Origin: Myxococcales bacterium
GTDB taxonomy: Bacteria; Myxococcota; Myxococcia; Myxococcales; Myxococcaceae
Assembly: GCA_020846875.1 (NCBI GenBank)
Contig: JADLDB010000128.1
Location: forward strand, 1 to 64,000
Reading direction: 5' to 3'
Length of the DNA stretch: 64,000 nucleotides
Positions within the stretch are counted from its first letter, which is position 1. Each line of letters begins with the position of its first letter. The notes below the pieces were generated by a model. The model was not told where the DNA came from. It searched no databases and saw nothing but the letters and a program-made list of their open reading frames with translations. Both the position numbers and the translations under genes were made by a program. This document shows, one piece after another, positions 54,201 through 62,892 of this stretch.

Positions 54201-54446
54201 TCCAACTGGGCGACGACGCTGCAGAACCTGGGGCGCACCGCGTTTGGGTTCCGCACGCAGTTCTTCTTGAACAACGTGCCGGACCTGTCGATGGGGCAGA
54301 CCATCTCGGTGATGGTGAATGGGCAGCCGGTGCCCGCGGCCAACTGGACGTATGACTCCGCGTCCAACAGCATCAAGTTCACGTCCACCACCACGCCCGG
54401 CCCAGGCCAGACGCTCACCGTCACGTACAATACGGCCTGCCTCTAA
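51204..54446 (+). CDS. Large lipoprotein with Ig-like (choice-of-anchor D) and VWA domains
   Basis: A 1080-residue lipoprotein with lipobox AVSGC. Several beta-sandwich domains of about 110-120 residues follow, of the choice-of-anchor-D/ASH type (pattern DFGxVxVGxxxxxTVxxxNxGxxPLxI): VYDFGNALVGEKKELTMTV, TIDFGKVPVGETLTYAVPY, NFGLVAPGQTKDLPITI. Near residues 785-960 lies a VWA domain with MIDAS DDSGS (LLVVDDSGSMQDKQ). The C-terminal 80 residues form another beta domain. It probably mediates protein contacts at the outer surface. ATG 51204 fits the GGGGAG ribosome site; ATG 51195 is too close to it. Confidence 0.85.
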   Translation: MKPSFVARGALVLGVLALAVSGCDCRGNPGVNRSLGELGVVWRNAQGERIISRDAVYDFGNALVGEKKELTMTVRNSGAGKLSLMKLERTTGDSVAIGAAPADTDAFEVQFTTAELEPSGQVEYRMFFTPRGLKGDWEVKLLLTSEGARPEDATAVITLRGQGEKGSCDLPTTIDFGKVPVGETLTYAVPYLNPTSLPAIGQVGAITGTDASNFGFAPNTPMGNVPVNPMSTTEVVFTFSPTEKRQYTAQVTMKGAGECPEQTVTITGEGSDDVLTWTPTELNYGFVSPGYEAVREVLFTNLSNVPITLTEVTSGSPADFYQVVTPGGDATRFVVPGGGATTPLKVACNPSQLGRRDSTLTFKTPLTRAAMGTITLKCTGGGPKIKVTPRPTLGFGRVGYFPGSSSFSVTRKVNVQNVGTRPPMPDPTSALFLGRVAMDGTPGELPLFELQPKNAQTAQDEFTVALGSPYNPANGLQAIAGQNFVDLSVTLNPKSVGLKEAELIIYSNDSTEPEVRLTVTADAQQLPPCNYRVEPAMANFGLVAPGQTKDLPITITNLGQAQTDVCYLSGIDLSAGTDLAYSLVGGPVVEKELQPGQSWNVVVRVAPTGATPTTLVTLTGALTFNVTSPTNPQGLVPLRTSVGPSCLAITPDPLDFGTTKPGCNSAPRTLNVYNVCNTTMTIMGFSVPAAGGQAPGGPNCAGTNPCPEFFRVVTPMIPTGGLSLPPGAAPVQLQMKYAPIDVGADTGALAIDAIQNGQSITYLVGLQGNGDATGQQTDTFLQDQSPKADILLVVDDSGSMQDKQSSLAANFSSFIQYAVAANVDYHIGITTTSTARQECVPGFGCLGNSKAPAGELYLDGPTNSRVITPATTNVSQVFARMANVGIDGNGTEAGLETSVMALTPPKVANENAGFLRTDANLAVVIISDAGDQSPQPVSYYQNRLINVKGFNRLSMFTFSTIGPLLPSEPSGCTYDGGGDVARYRAITNYTSGVTDEICNSNWATTLQNLGRTAFGFRTQFFLNNVPDLSMGQTISVMVNGQPVPAANWTYDSASNSIKFTSTTTPGPGQTLTVTYNTACL

Positions 54447-54480
54447 AGGGTTGGGCAGCACGCAACTGAGGCGGAGGGGT

Positions 54481-54501
54481 GGCGATAACGCCTACATCGC
54501 C
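54481..54501 (+). promoter_or_regulatory. Hairpin in the leader of the following gene
   Basis: GGCGAT and ATCGCC pair around a 9-base loop, 26 bases before the ATG of the next gene. It could be a leader hairpin or a terminator of the preceding long gene. Confidence 0.3.
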
Positions 54502-54526
54502 GTACCCTCGCCTTCAGGAGCGCACC

Positions 54527-55144
54527 ATGCCCACCACCGTCAGCCGCAACGCCCCCGTCGCAGCCGCCAGCCGTCCCGTCGCGCCGCACGTCGTGGTGCC
54601 GAAGTTGATGGAGAACGACCCGGCCCAGCGCGCGCAGGTGAGCCCCAGTGGCCTCATCACTGTCAGCGGGGTGGCCAGCAACCGGGGCATCATCGCCTCG
54701 TTCCTCAAGCTGGAGTTCGAAGGGAAGTCGGTGTCCATCGGGTTGTCGGGCGGGCAGTCGCCGCGGGCCACGTTCGAGAAGTTGGAGAAGGCGATGCCCA
54801 ACGGCTACCGGCTGGAGCGCCAGGCGGTGCGGGCCTTTGGTGACACGGTGGCCTTCCGCATCGTGAAGGACACCAGCAAGTCCAACGTGGCGGCCATCAA
54901 CGCGGCCTTCTCGAAGGCGCTGAAGAAGACCTCCACCGCGGGCGACAAGGTGGGCGTGGGCGAGCTGCGCGCGGCCGTGAAGGTGGCCGAGAAGGACGGC
55001 ATGACCGCGGCGGACAAGGACGCGCTGGCCCGCAACTGGGCCGGGCTCTTCACCGGCGCCGGCTTCCGCGCCACGCCCGCCGCGCAGAAGGAGTACGCGA
55101 AGCTGCAGGAGAAGCTGGACCTGCCCGTGTACCCCGTGCGCTGA
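54527..55144 (+). CDS. Hypothetical soluble protein
   Basis: A 205-residue protein of unknown family with no signal peptide. Residues 1-40 are Ala/Val/Pro-rich and probably flexible; residues 45-110 form beta strands (GLITVSGVASNRGIIAS); residues 120-200 are helical and Lys/Ala-rich, with DGMTAADKDALARNWAG weakly resembling an EF-hand-like helix-loop-helix but lacking the full ligand set. AGGAG lies seven bases before the ATG. It stands alone and converges with the FG-GAP lipoprotein over a hairpin. Confidence 0.65.
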   Translation: MPTTVSRNAPVAAASRPVAPHVVVPKLMENDPAQRAQVSPSGLITVSGVASNRGIIASFLKLEFEGKSVSIGLSGGQSPRATFEKLEKAMPNGYRLERQAVRAFGDTVAFRIVKDTSKSNVAAINAAFSKALKKTSTAGDKVGVGELRAAVKVAEKDGMTAADKDALARNWAGLFTGAGFRATPAAQKEYAKLQEKLDLPVYPVR

Positions 55145-55185
55145 AGGCGCGCCCCCCGCATCTCGGAAAAGAAACAGCTTCGGGA

Positions 55186-55215
55186 AGCGGTGGGCCCGAC
55201 GACGGGCCTGCCGCT
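55186..55215. terminator. Hairpin terminator after hypothetical gene
   Basis: AGCGG, TG, GGCCCG, loop ACGA, CGGGCC, TG, CCGCT: 11 pairs with a symmetric TG/TG internal loop, 42 bases after the stop. It lies in a 253-base convergent region that otherwise holds nothing I recognise. Confidence 0.6.
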
Positions 55216-55397
55216 CCTGCCCCTCACCGACAGCTCCTTTGCCCCACGGCCCGGTGACCAGGGCACCAGGGCTTCGCTCCCCTCTCGCCGGGGGGACCAC
55301 GGCTCTGCCGCGAGGCGATCAGGACTCCCCACTGCTGGTGGCAGCCCGCCTGCTGCACCCGAGGTCGCTCACCGCATTGCTCGCCGCCTCAGCGCCG

Positions 55398-57860
55398 CTA
55401 CAGCCCCGCGTTGTACAGCACGCGCAGCCCGCCCCCGGACACCACCGCGAGGTCCGTGCGCCCGTCGTCATTCAAGTCGCCCACCGCCATCACCGAGATG
55501 CGCCCCAGCGACGGGTACATGACGATGGGCGCGTCGAAGGTGCCGTCGCCGTTGCCCAGCAGCACCGCCACGCCGGTGGTGCCCACCACCAGGTCCATGT
55601 TCCCGTCCGCGTCGATGTCCGCCGCCGCCAGGCCCACCGGCGTCGCCACCGGGAAGGACGCGGGCGCCACGAAGGTGCCGTCGCCCACCCCCAGCGCTAC
55701 GCCTATTGCGCCGGCCGTCTCCGCGGCCACCGCGACGTCGGGCTTCAAGTCCTTGTTGAAGTCCGCCACCGCCACCGCGCCGTTGCCCGCCGCCACGCCG
55801 AAGATGCGCGGCGCCTGGAAGCCGCCCGCGCCATCACCGAGGAAGGTGCGCACCTCCCCCAGCCGCGGGGTGTGGCCCACCACGTCTGGCCTCCCGTCGA
55901 GGTTCACGTCCGACACCTGGATGAAGGGGCCCGCGCCGTCCAACGACGTGCCGGGCACGGTGAAGCCTCCGTCGGTGGCGAAGAGGAAGGACTGCCCCCC
56001 GAAGAGGTCCGGCGCCGTGTTGCGGGGCATGCCCGCGCCCGACACCGTATCGATGCCGTCCGAAGTCACCAGGTCCGTCAGCGTGTCCGGGTTGAGCCGC
56101 GCCATCGCCGCCTGGTACCCGCAGCCGCTTCGCTCCGGAAGCCAGGTGCTGTCCGTCGCCCCGAGGAACTGCCGGTTGCCCAACCCCTTCAGCACCGAGA
56201 TGCGGCACCCGCCCCAGTCCTGGTAGTTCGAGCCGGCCAGGGCCTGAGTGCGGGGCACCACCAGGTCCTTGAAGCCGTCGCCCGTCAAGTCACCCACCGC
56301 CACGCTGGTGGGGCCCTTGATGACGCCGTTGGTCGTCACCTGCAGGGTGAAGGGGCTGGCCAGGCCGCCGTCGAGGTCCTGGTAGAAGACGGTGACGTCG
56401 TTGGTCCCGTAGTTGGCGGTGACGACGTCGGTGAGCCCGTCCCCGTCGATGTCGTCCACCGTCACGCCCCGCGGGTTGTTGCCGGTGGTGAAGGCCACCG
56501 GCGCCAGCAGGTGCTGCGGCGGCGCGCACGCCATCATCGCGCACAGCGAAGAGACACAGTCCGGGTTGCCGCGGCACATCTTCCCCGTGCCGCAGGGGTT
56601 GCAGCCGCCGTCCCCGCCGCCGCAGTCCACGTCCGACTCCGGGCCGTTGAGCAGCCCGTCGAGGCACGACGGCGCGAAGCACACGCCCATCTGGCAGCTC
56701 CGGGTGAGGCAGTCGTCGTGCATCCGGCACTTCTTCCCGACGCCGCAGGCCGCGCAGGGGCCGCCGCAGTCCGTGTCCACCTCCACGCCATTCTTCACCC
56801 CGTCCGCGCAGGTGGGCGCCAGGCACCGCATCGCCGCGCCGCACACTCCAGAGCTGCAGTCGCTGCCCGCCAGGCAGCTTCGCCCGTCGGCGCAGGCCGC
56901 GCAGGGGCCGCCGCAGTCCTGGTCCGTCTCGGCGCCGTCCTTCATCCCGTTGGTGCACGCCGCGCTGACGCACTTGTTGCCCGAGCACCGCGTGGACTGG
57001 CAGTCGCCAGGCGCGGCGCAGGACAGGCCGTCGCCGCACGCCGGGCACGCCCCGCCGCAGTCGCGATCCGTCTCGGTGCCGTTCGCCACGTTGTCCGTGC
57101 AGGACGGGGCCGCGCACCGCCCGCCCTCGCACTTGTCGCTGTCGCACTGGGACGCGGTGGTGCAGGCGCGGCCGGCTTCGCACAGGGCGCACGCTCCGCC
57201 GCAGTCCACGTCGCCCTCCTGGCCGTTGCGCACGCTGTCGCTGCACGTCGGCGAGGCGCACCGCCCGTTGGTGCACACCTTGCTCGCGCAGTCCACCGCC
57301 ACCTGGCAGGCCTGCCCCGTCACGCACGGCTGGCAGAGCGCGCCGCCGCAGTCCGCGTCCGTCTCCACGCCCGACTTGAGGCCGTCGCTGCAGGTGTCGG
57401 CCAGGCACGCGCCCTTCGAGCACGCCAGGCCCGACGGGCAGGACACGCCCACGCAGGCGCCTTCCTCGCACTCGCCGTTGACGCACACCTCGGTGGTGCC
57501 GCACGTCTGGGTGGCGCACGCGCGCTCGTAGCAAAGCCCCCCCGCGCAGGCCTGGCCGGTGGGACAGTTGACGCCGAAGCACGCCCGGTCCGCGCACACC
57601 CCGTCCACGCACACCTGGTTGGTGCTACAGGCCAGCTCTCCGCAGTTGCGGGCGAGGCAGGTGCCGGTGGTGCACAGCGTCCCCGAGGCGCAGGCGCTGT
57701 CACACCCGCCGCAGTGCTGGTTGTCCGACTGGAGGTCGGCGCACACCTGGCCGCAGGGGACGCCGCCGTCGCTGCAGTTGGGGGGAGGCGTGGACGGCGT
57801 GGAGCCGCTGCAGGACAAGGCGACGGCGGCGAAGGCCAGGAGGAGCAGAGCGGGGCGCAT
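55398..57860 (-). CDS. Cys-rich lipoprotein with FG-GAP/VCBS repeats
   Basis: An 820-residue lipoprotein with lipobox VALSC. A first block of short Cys repeats (GxxCxxGxC pattern) leads into six modules of about 45 residues with the signature CxDGxxNGxExDxDCGGxCxxC. The C-terminal 380 residues carry FG-GAP/VCBS-like repeats with calcium-binding DxDxDGxxD loops: DIDGDGLTD, DLTGDGFKD, DVNLDGRPD, DIDADGNMD and DLNDDGRTD. This builds a beta-propeller on a disulfide-rich stalk. It is probably an adhesin-like surface protein stabilised by calcium. Confidence 0.88.
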   Translation of the reverse strand: MRPALLLLAFAAVALSCSGSTPSTPPPNCSDGGVPCGQVCADLQSDNQHCGGCDSACASGTLCTTGTCLARNCGELACSTNQVCVDGVCADRACFGVNCPTGQACAGGLCYERACATQTCGTTEVCVNGECEEGACVGVSCPSGLACSKGACLADTCSDGLKSGVETDADCGGALCQPCVTGQACQVAVDCASKVCTNGRCASPTCSDSVRNGQEGDVDCGGACALCEAGRACTTASQCDSDKCEGGRCAAPSCTDNVANGTETDRDCGGACPACGDGLSCAAPGDCQSTRCSGNKCVSAACTNGMKDGAETDQDCGGPCAACADGRSCLAGSDCSSGVCGAAMRCLAPTCADGVKNGVEVDTDCGGPCAACGVGKKCRMHDDCLTRSCQMGVCFAPSCLDGLLNGPESDVDCGGGDGGCNPCGTGKMCRGNPDCVSSLCAMMACAPPQHLLAPVAFTTGNNPRGVTVDDIDGDGLTDVVTANYGTNDVTVFYQDLDGGLASPFTLQVTTNGVIKGPTSVAVGDLTGDGFKDLVVPRTQALAGSNYQDWGGCRISVLKGLGNRQFLGATDSTWLPERSGCGYQAAMARLNPDTLTDLVTSDGIDTVSGAGMPRNTAPDLFGGQSFLFATDGGFTVPGTSLDGAGPFIQVSDVNLDGRPDVVGHTPRLGEVRTFLGDGAGGFQAPRIFGVAAGNGAVAVADFNKDLKPDVAVAAETAGAIGVALGVGDGTFVAPASFPVATPVGLAAADIDADGNMDLVVGTTGVAVLLGNGDGTFDAPIVMYPSLGRISVMAVGDLNDDGRTDLAVVSGGGLRVLYNAGL

Positions 57861-57980
57861 GACGGGCGAGGCTACCCGAGGTGCTCCGCCGGCTTTCCGT
57901 GCGGCCCCGGCGCCGTCACCCCGCGGTGCCGCCGGGCTGGGCCAGGAAAGGTGGCCGGCCAGTCACGAGAGCCCGCCGCT

Positions 57981-60005
57981 CTAAGCATTCAAGTAGTTGA
58001 GCGGCGCCTCGCGCAGCGCCTTCCCCAGCCAGCGCAGAATGTGGAAGTACGTCAAGTCCACCTCCACGCCGTCGTCGACGCGCCCGCCCTTCGGCGCCTC
58101 GGGCTTCGCGTCGTCCACGTCCAGCTCGAAGCCCAGCCCGGAGAAGCGGCCGTCGGCCGACAGCGCGTACTCCTTGCCCTGGAAGCGGCCGCGGGTGGTG
58201 CCGTCGGGCAGGAGCAGAAAGCCGTCGCCCCTCGGCTCCTTCGCCCACGACGCCTCGCTGGCAAAGAAGCGCGGCTTGACGACGTACGGCCCGCCGTCCT
58301 CGGGGCAGAAGACGTCGCAGTTGCCGCACTCGTTGCAGAAGTCGGCGTAGTTGGCGAACTGGTACTTCTTCTCCACCTTCAAGGTGCCCAGCGCCTTCGC
58401 TGCCCAGGCGCCGTCCGCGCCGCGCGACAGCTTCACCACCGGCAGCTCCACCTTCGGCAGGGGGTAGGTGAAGTTGGCGTGGTTGGGGCACACCGGCACG
58501 CACTTGTCGCAGGTGAGGCAGTCGAACAGCGCCAGCTTCGAGCCCACCTTGTTGGGGGGCTTTGCGTTGTTGGCGGCGAGGTACCTGGGACTCTGCGTGA
58601 GGCCGGCCACGTAGCGCCTGGTGTTCTCCAGCCGCGCGGCGCTCACCCAGGCGGCGAAGTGTCCTCCGGCGGCGGCCTTCAGGTCGCCTCCGCCCTTCAG
58701 CGCGTCGAGGCAGCCCTGCTTGCTGGCCGCGTCCAGCCCCGGCACCGCGTCCAGCGCCACCTCGGCCGAGCCGTAGGCCTTGAGCGCGAAGTCGTCCAGC
58801 GTCGCTGCGCCCACCTTGCCCAGCCGCGCGTTGAGCTCGGCGAAGTAGGTGGACAGCCGCCCGTAGCCGCCGGGCCGCAACAGGTCGCTGCACACCGTCA
58901 CCGGCACCAGGCCCAGGGCCACCGCGTCGGGGAAGTTCTGCTTCTCGATGCCGGCGGAGAAGGACACGGGCAGCCGGTCCCCGAAGACGCCGCGGAACTT
59001 CGCCACCAGGTTCATCGCCAGCACGTGCAAGGGCTGGCCGGACAGGTACGCGGACTTCTCGGCCTTCGGCAGGAAGTCGCCTTCGTTCTCCACCACCAGG
59101 GTGTTGGAGAACTTCACCCCCAAGGACTTGCCCGTCTGCTTCGCCGTCTCCTCGAGGCGGCCCACCAGGTCCACCGCCTGCTGGAAGGTGGGATCATTGC
59201 TGAAGGCCGAGTCGGGGATTTTGTACCGGTAGCCCAGCACGTCGTGGAACAGCCGCCGCGCCTCCGCCGGCCCGTTCAGCGTCGGGTTCAGCTTCACCAC
59301 GCAGTGGAGGTGGTTGTGCTCCATCAGGTAGCGGGTGATGGCTTCAATCTCGTTGGGCGGGCAGCCGTGGAAGGTGGACAGGGTGAGCGTGTCCGAGACG
59401 CAGAGGCGGAAGTCGAGGTCGCGGAACTTCGCCCACGGCTGCGGAATCTCCTTCCGCAGGCGATTGATGACGCGGGAGGCGTCCATCATCCCGGTGATGA
59501 AGGCCTGCACCCGCTCGTGCTGAATGCCCTTCAAGTCGTAGCCGACGGACAAGTCGAAGGCGAAGCGCTCGAAGCCCTTCTCCAGCTTCAGCTTCCCCGA
59601 GGCCACCAGGACTTCCAGCAGCATCGAGGCCTTCACGTACTCCTCGAGCGACTGCTCCAGCTTGAGCTCCTGGCTCCACTCCACGTTGAAGCCCACGGTG
59701 CGCAGGTCGATGCACGGCCGGGGGATGACCAGCTCGTCCAGGAGCTGCACCGTCTTCAGCTCGAAGACGCGGCAGCCGCCGAGGAAGCCCAGCACGATGT
59801 TCTGCGCCAACTGGGTGTGGGGACCGGCGGCAGGGCCCAGCGGCGCGCCGACCTGCCGGCCGTGCAACGGGACGCTCCAGTCGCGCGCGCCCGGGCCGTG
59901 GACGAACTTCGCGCGCGGCAGGTCCAGCACCGGGCCGTCGCCCTCCAGCTCGCGCAGGACGCGGGAGACGAGGCGGCCGAAGGGGTACGGGGAGAGGTGC
60001 GCCAT
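57981..60005 (-). CDS. YgfK-like iron-sulfur protein (short form)
   Basis: A 674-residue protein similar to E. coli YgfK (putative selenate reductase subunit), which lies in a purine/molybdenum-hydroxylase cluster. The N-terminal 400 residues are a TIM-barrel, dihydroorotate-dehydrogenase-like region (GFLGGCRVFELKTVQ, DTLTLSTFHGCPPNEIEA, KFSNTLVVENEG). Two ferredoxin-type [4Fe-4S] motifs follow near 500 and 560: CLTCDKCVPVCP and CNECGNCDVFCP. E. coli YgfK is about 1030 residues and has an extra NAD(P)/FAD oxidoreductase region that is missing here, so electrons must come from another partner. It lies 8 bases after the PLP-enzyme gene, in one operon. Confidence 0.82.
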   Translation of the reverse strand: MAHLSPYPFGRLVSRVLRELEGDGPVLDLPRAKFVHGPGARDWSVPLHGRQVGAPLGPAAGPHTQLAQNIVLGFLGGCRVFELKTVQLLDELVIPRPCIDLRTVGFNVEWSQELKLEQSLEEYVKASMLLEVLVASGKLKLEKGFERFAFDLSVGYDLKGIQHERVQAFITGMMDASRVINRLRKEIPQPWAKFRDLDFRLCVSDTLTLSTFHGCPPNEIEAITRYLMEHNHLHCVVKLNPTLNGPAEARRLFHDVLGYRYKIPDSAFSNDPTFQQAVDLVGRLEETAKQTGKSLGVKFSNTLVVENEGDFLPKAEKSAYLSGQPLHVLAMNLVAKFRGVFGDRLPVSFSAGIEKQNFPDAVALGLVPVTVCSDLLRPGGYGRLSTYFAELNARLGKVGAATLDDFALKAYGSAEVALDAVPGLDAASKQGCLDALKGGGDLKAAAGGHFAAWVSAARLENTRRYVAGLTQSPRYLAANNAKPPNKVGSKLALFDCLTCDKCVPVCPNHANFTYPLPKVELPVVKLSRGADGAWAAKALGTLKVEKKYQFANYADFCNECGNCDVFCPEDGGPYVVKPRFFASEASWAKEPRGDGFLLLPDGTTRGRFQGKEYALSADGRFSGLGFELDVDDAKPEAPKGGRVDDGVEVDLTYFHILRWLGKALREAPLNYLNA

Positions 60006-60013
60006 GGGCGATT

Positions 60014-61468
60014 TCAGAGCGACGCCAGCACTCCAGTCCGTGCGTTGAAGGAGTCAATCAGCGCGTCCCACTCCAGCGCCTCGGCGTAGCGCGCGTCCCA
60101 GAAGTCCGGGCTCCACAGCGCGCGCAGCTCGTCGGCCGTCTTCCCCTGCTGCTCGACCCAGGTGAAGTACTTCAGGTGGTGCAGCGCCTTGCGGTCGCGG
60201 TAGCCCAGCTCCCGCAGGTAGTCCGTCTTCACCCCGTGCAGCCGCCGGTCGAGGTCGCGCGCGGCGTCGGTTTCCGAGTACGCGCCGCGCTCCTGCCGCA
60301 GCTCCTCGAGGCGGGAGGTGTACAGCGCCTCGGAGTCGGTGAAGACGGTGACCACCACGTCGTCGGGGCCGAGCTCGTAGTACTTCGCCACCTTCAGCGC
60401 GGACAGCAGGTTGCAGATGCTGCTGATGCCCAGCAGCGGCAGTTGCTCCACCGTCGCCTTCGGCACGCCCTGCTTGCCCAGCCACGCCTGCCCGGCCGGC
60501 TCGTTGAACAGCCGCAACAGCCGCATGGTGTCTTCGTCGTCGATGGCGATGACGGCGTCGGTGTTGCGCACGTTGTGAATCCACGGGACGTGCTTGTCGC
60601 CGATGCCTTCGATGCGGTGGTCGCCGAAGCCGTTGTTGAACAGCGTCGGGCACTGCAGCGCCTCGTTGGCGCCGATGAGCATGCCCGGGTGGTGCTTCTT
60701 CAAGAAGTCGCCCGCGCCGATGGTGCCGGCGGAGCCGGTGGCCGACACGAAGCCCGCCAGGCGGCCCTTCTTCCCCTTCACCTGGTCGAAGGCCTCGAGC
60801 AGCGCGGGCCCGGTGACGTGGTAGTGCCACGACGGGTTACCGAACTCTTCGAACTGGTTGAAGATGACGTCCTGCGGGCGGGTGCGGCGGATTTCCCAGC
60901 ACTTGTCGTAGATCTCCTTCACGTTCGACTCGGTGCCCGGCGTGGCGATGACCTCCGCGCCGATGTCCTTGAGCCAGGTGAAGCGCTCCTTCGACATGCC
61001 CTCGGGCAGAATGGCCACCGCGGTGGCGCCCATCAGCGCGCAGTCGAACGCCCCGCCGCGGCAGTAGTTGCCCGTCGACGGCCACACCGCCTTCTGCGTG
61101 GTGGGGTCGAACTGCCCGGTGACCAGCCGCGGCACCAGACACCCGTACGCCGCGCCCACCTTGTGCGCCCCGGTGGGGAAGTACTTGCCCACCAGCCCGA
61201 GGACGCGCGCGTCCACGCCGGTGAGGGGCTTCGGCAGCTCGACGAAGTTGACGCCGCCGAACTGGCCCGACGCGAAGTCATTCTTCCAGGTGATGCGGAA
61301 GAGGTTCATCGGGTTCACGTCCCAGAGGCCCACGCCCTTCAGCTTCGCCTTCACCTTGTCGGGGATGGAGGACGGCTCGCGCATCTGCTTCAGCGTGGGC
61401 AGCACGACGCGCTTCTCGCGGCACAGCTTCGCCGCGCGCTCGAGGACGGCTTCATTCACAGGGGCCAT
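60014..61468 (-). CDS. Fold-type-II PLP enzyme of the cysteine synthase superfamily
   Basis: A 484-residue PLP-dependent enzyme. The Schiff-base Lys is in PTGAHKVGAA near residue 99. The phosphate-binding Gly-rich motif is VSATGSAGTIGAGDFLKKHHPG. A PSTGNYCRGGAFDCALMGA segment corresponds to the substrate Asn loop of cysteine synthase-like enzymes. Length is greater than CysK (about 310), with a C-terminal extension of about 100 residues. Placement upstream of a YgfK-like gene resembles purine-degradation clusters, in which YgeX cleaves diaminopropionate; whether this protein does that is unproven. ATG 61468 is used as it gives a natural N-terminus. Confidence 0.82.
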   Translation of the reverse strand: MAPVNEAVLERAAKLCREKRVVLPTLKQMREPSSIPDKVKAKLKGVGLWDVNPMNLFRITWKNDFASGQFGGVNFVELPKPLTGVDARVLGLVGKYFPTGAHKVGAAYGCLVPRLVTGQFDPTTQKAVWPSTGNYCRGGAFDCALMGATAVAILPEGMSKERFTWLKDIGAEVIATPGTESNVKEIYDKCWEIRRTRPQDVIFNQFEEFGNPSWHYHVTGPALLEAFDQVKGKKGRLAGFVSATGSAGTIGAGDFLKKHHPGMLIGANEALQCPTLFNNGFGDHRIEGIGDKHVPWIHNVRNTDAVIAIDDEDTMRLLRLFNEPAGQAWLGKQGVPKATVEQLPLLGISSICNLLSALKVAKYYELGPDDVVVTVFTDSEALYTSRLEELRQERGAYSETDAARDLDRRLHGVKTDYLRELGYRDRKALHHLKYFTWVEQQGKTADELRALWSPDFWDARYAEALEWDALIDSFNARTGVLASL

Positions 61469-61528
61469 GGCTGACGGAGAATAGGGAGTCGGCCCTCGGG
61501 AAGCGCCCAAAAAGAGACCAACGACCTC

Positions 61529-61626
61529 GCCGGCGCCGGCCCTTCCACCGAATCAGCGCGGCCGGAGCGGCGCTGCGGCCCAAGCGCCTCCGCTTCGAAG
61601 ACGCCCTGGCTTGGGTCCGCTGCGCC
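61529..61626. promoter_or_regulatory. Palindrome and long hairpin between divergent PLP-enzyme genes
   Basis: A 12-base palindrome GCCGGCGCCGGC (61529-61540) is followed by an imperfect long stem: 61569-61585 (GGCGCTGCGGCCCAAGC) pairs with 61609-61626 (GCTTGGGTCCGCTGCGCC) with one bulge and one mismatch. The loop contains CTTCGAAG. It lies in the leader of the threonine-synthase-like gene and could be a regulatory fold. Confidence 0.45.
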
Positions 61627-61677
61627 TCGCCACCTGGAGGAAGTGAAGGCGTCGCCCGCCCGGCGTACAGTCAGCCC

Positions 61678-62892
61678 GTGAGCACCTTCCGCTACCGCTG
61701 CACCGACTGCCGCAAGGAGTACGGCCGCGACGACGTGCGCTACCTGTGCCCCGCGTGCGGCGCGGCCTGGCGCCCGGGCATGCCCCTCCTGGGCGTGCTG
61801 GAGGCCGTCTTCGACACCGCTTCCCTCCAGGGCCGCATCGACAAGACGAGGCCCGACTGGAGCCTCTTGTCCGCGGTCGAGCCCCGGCACTTCCCGCCCC
61901 TCACCGTGGGGAACACGCCGCTCCTGGCCGCGCCGCGCCTCGCCGCCTCGCTGAAGCTGGGCCAGCTCTTCCTCAAGAATGACGGGCAGAACCCCTCGGG
62001 CAGCCTGAAGGACCGCGCGTCCTTCCTGGTGGTGGCCGAGGCCCTGCGCCTGGGCGAGTCGCGCGTGGTGGCGGCCTCCACCGGCAACGCGGCGTCGGCG
62101 CTGGCCGCGGTGTGCGCGTCGGCGGGCCTGGAGGCGCTCATCTTCGTCCCCGAGAAGGCGCCCCGAGCCAAGCTGGTGCAGATGGTGATGCACGGCGCGC
62201 GGCTGGTGCCGGTGAAGGGCACCTACGACGACGCCTTCGCCCTCTCGCTGGCCTTCACCCAGAAGCGCGGCGGCCTCAACCGCAACACGGCGTACCACCC
62301 CCTCACCATCGAGGGGAAGAAGACGGTGTCGCTGGAAGTCGCCCAGCAGCTCGGCTTCGAGCCGCCCGACGCCGTCTTCGTCTCGGTGGGCGACGGCGTC
62401 ATCCTCGCCGGCGTGCACAAGGGCTTCGCGGACCTGGTGGCGGTGGGGCTCTTGCCGCGCCTGCCGCGCCTCATCGCCGTCCAGGCCGAGAAAAGCGACG
62501 CCGTCCACCGCTTCATCCGGACGGGCGCGTACCAGAACGCCCTGGCCCCCACGACGGTGGCCGACTCCATCTCGGTGTCGTGCCCGTCCAACGCGTACTG
62601 GGCGCGGCGCGCGGTGCAGGAGACGAAGGGCCTGTCCCTCACCGTCACGGACGAAGAGCTCCTGTCGGCCCAGCGGGCGCTGGCGGCGTCCTCGGGCGTC
62701 TTCGCGGAGCCCGCCGCCGCGGCCGCCTACGCGGGCCTTCAGAAGCTGCAGGCCGGCCCCGACGCGCTGCCCGCCACGGCGAAGGTGGTGGTGCTGGTGA
62801 CGGGGCACGGCCTCAAGGACGTGGACGCGGCGCTCCAGTCCGTGACGATTCCTCCGGCCATCGAGCCCACGCTGGACGCGGTGCCGGTGTGA
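61678..62892 (+). CDS. Threonine synthase-like PLP enzyme with zinc ribbon
   Basis: A 404-residue enzyme. The N-terminus has a zinc ribbon, CTDCRKEYGRDDVRYLCPACG. The Schiff-base Lys lies in NPSGSLKDRAS near residue 113. AASTGNAASALAAVCASAG is the Asn loop and SVGDGVILAGVHKGF is the phosphate-binding region. Length and motifs match bacterial threonine synthases, which convert O-phosphohomoserine to threonine, though a specialised role with the downstream xdhC and mocA-like genes is equally possible. GTG 61678 begins directly at the ribbon. Its stop overlaps the xdhC start by four bases. Confidence 0.88.
   Translation: MSTFRYRCTDCRKEYGRDDVRYLCPACGAAWRPGMPLLGVLEAVFDTASLQGRIDKTRPDWSLLSAVEPRHFPPLTVGNTPLLAAPRLAASLKLGQLFLKNDGQNPSGSLKDRASFLVVAEALRLGESRVVAASTGNAASALAAVCASAGLEALIFVPEKAPRAKLVQMVMHGARLVPVKGTYDDAFALSLAFTQKRGGLNRNTAYHPLTIEGKKTVSLEVAQQLGFEPPDAVFVSVGDGVILAGVHKGFADLVAVGLLPRLPRLIAVQAEKSDAVHRFIRTGAYQNALAPTTVADSISVSCPSNAYWARRAVQETKGLSLTVTDEELLSAQRALAASSGVFAEPAAAAAYAGLQKLQAGPDALPATAKVVVLVTGHGLKDVDAALQSVTIPPAIEPTLDAVPV

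Noticed and set aside
54950-55050. EF-hand in the hypothetical protein at 54527-55144
   Set aside because: The DGMTAADKDAL segment lacks the acidic residues at the first three coordination positions required for an EF-hand loop.
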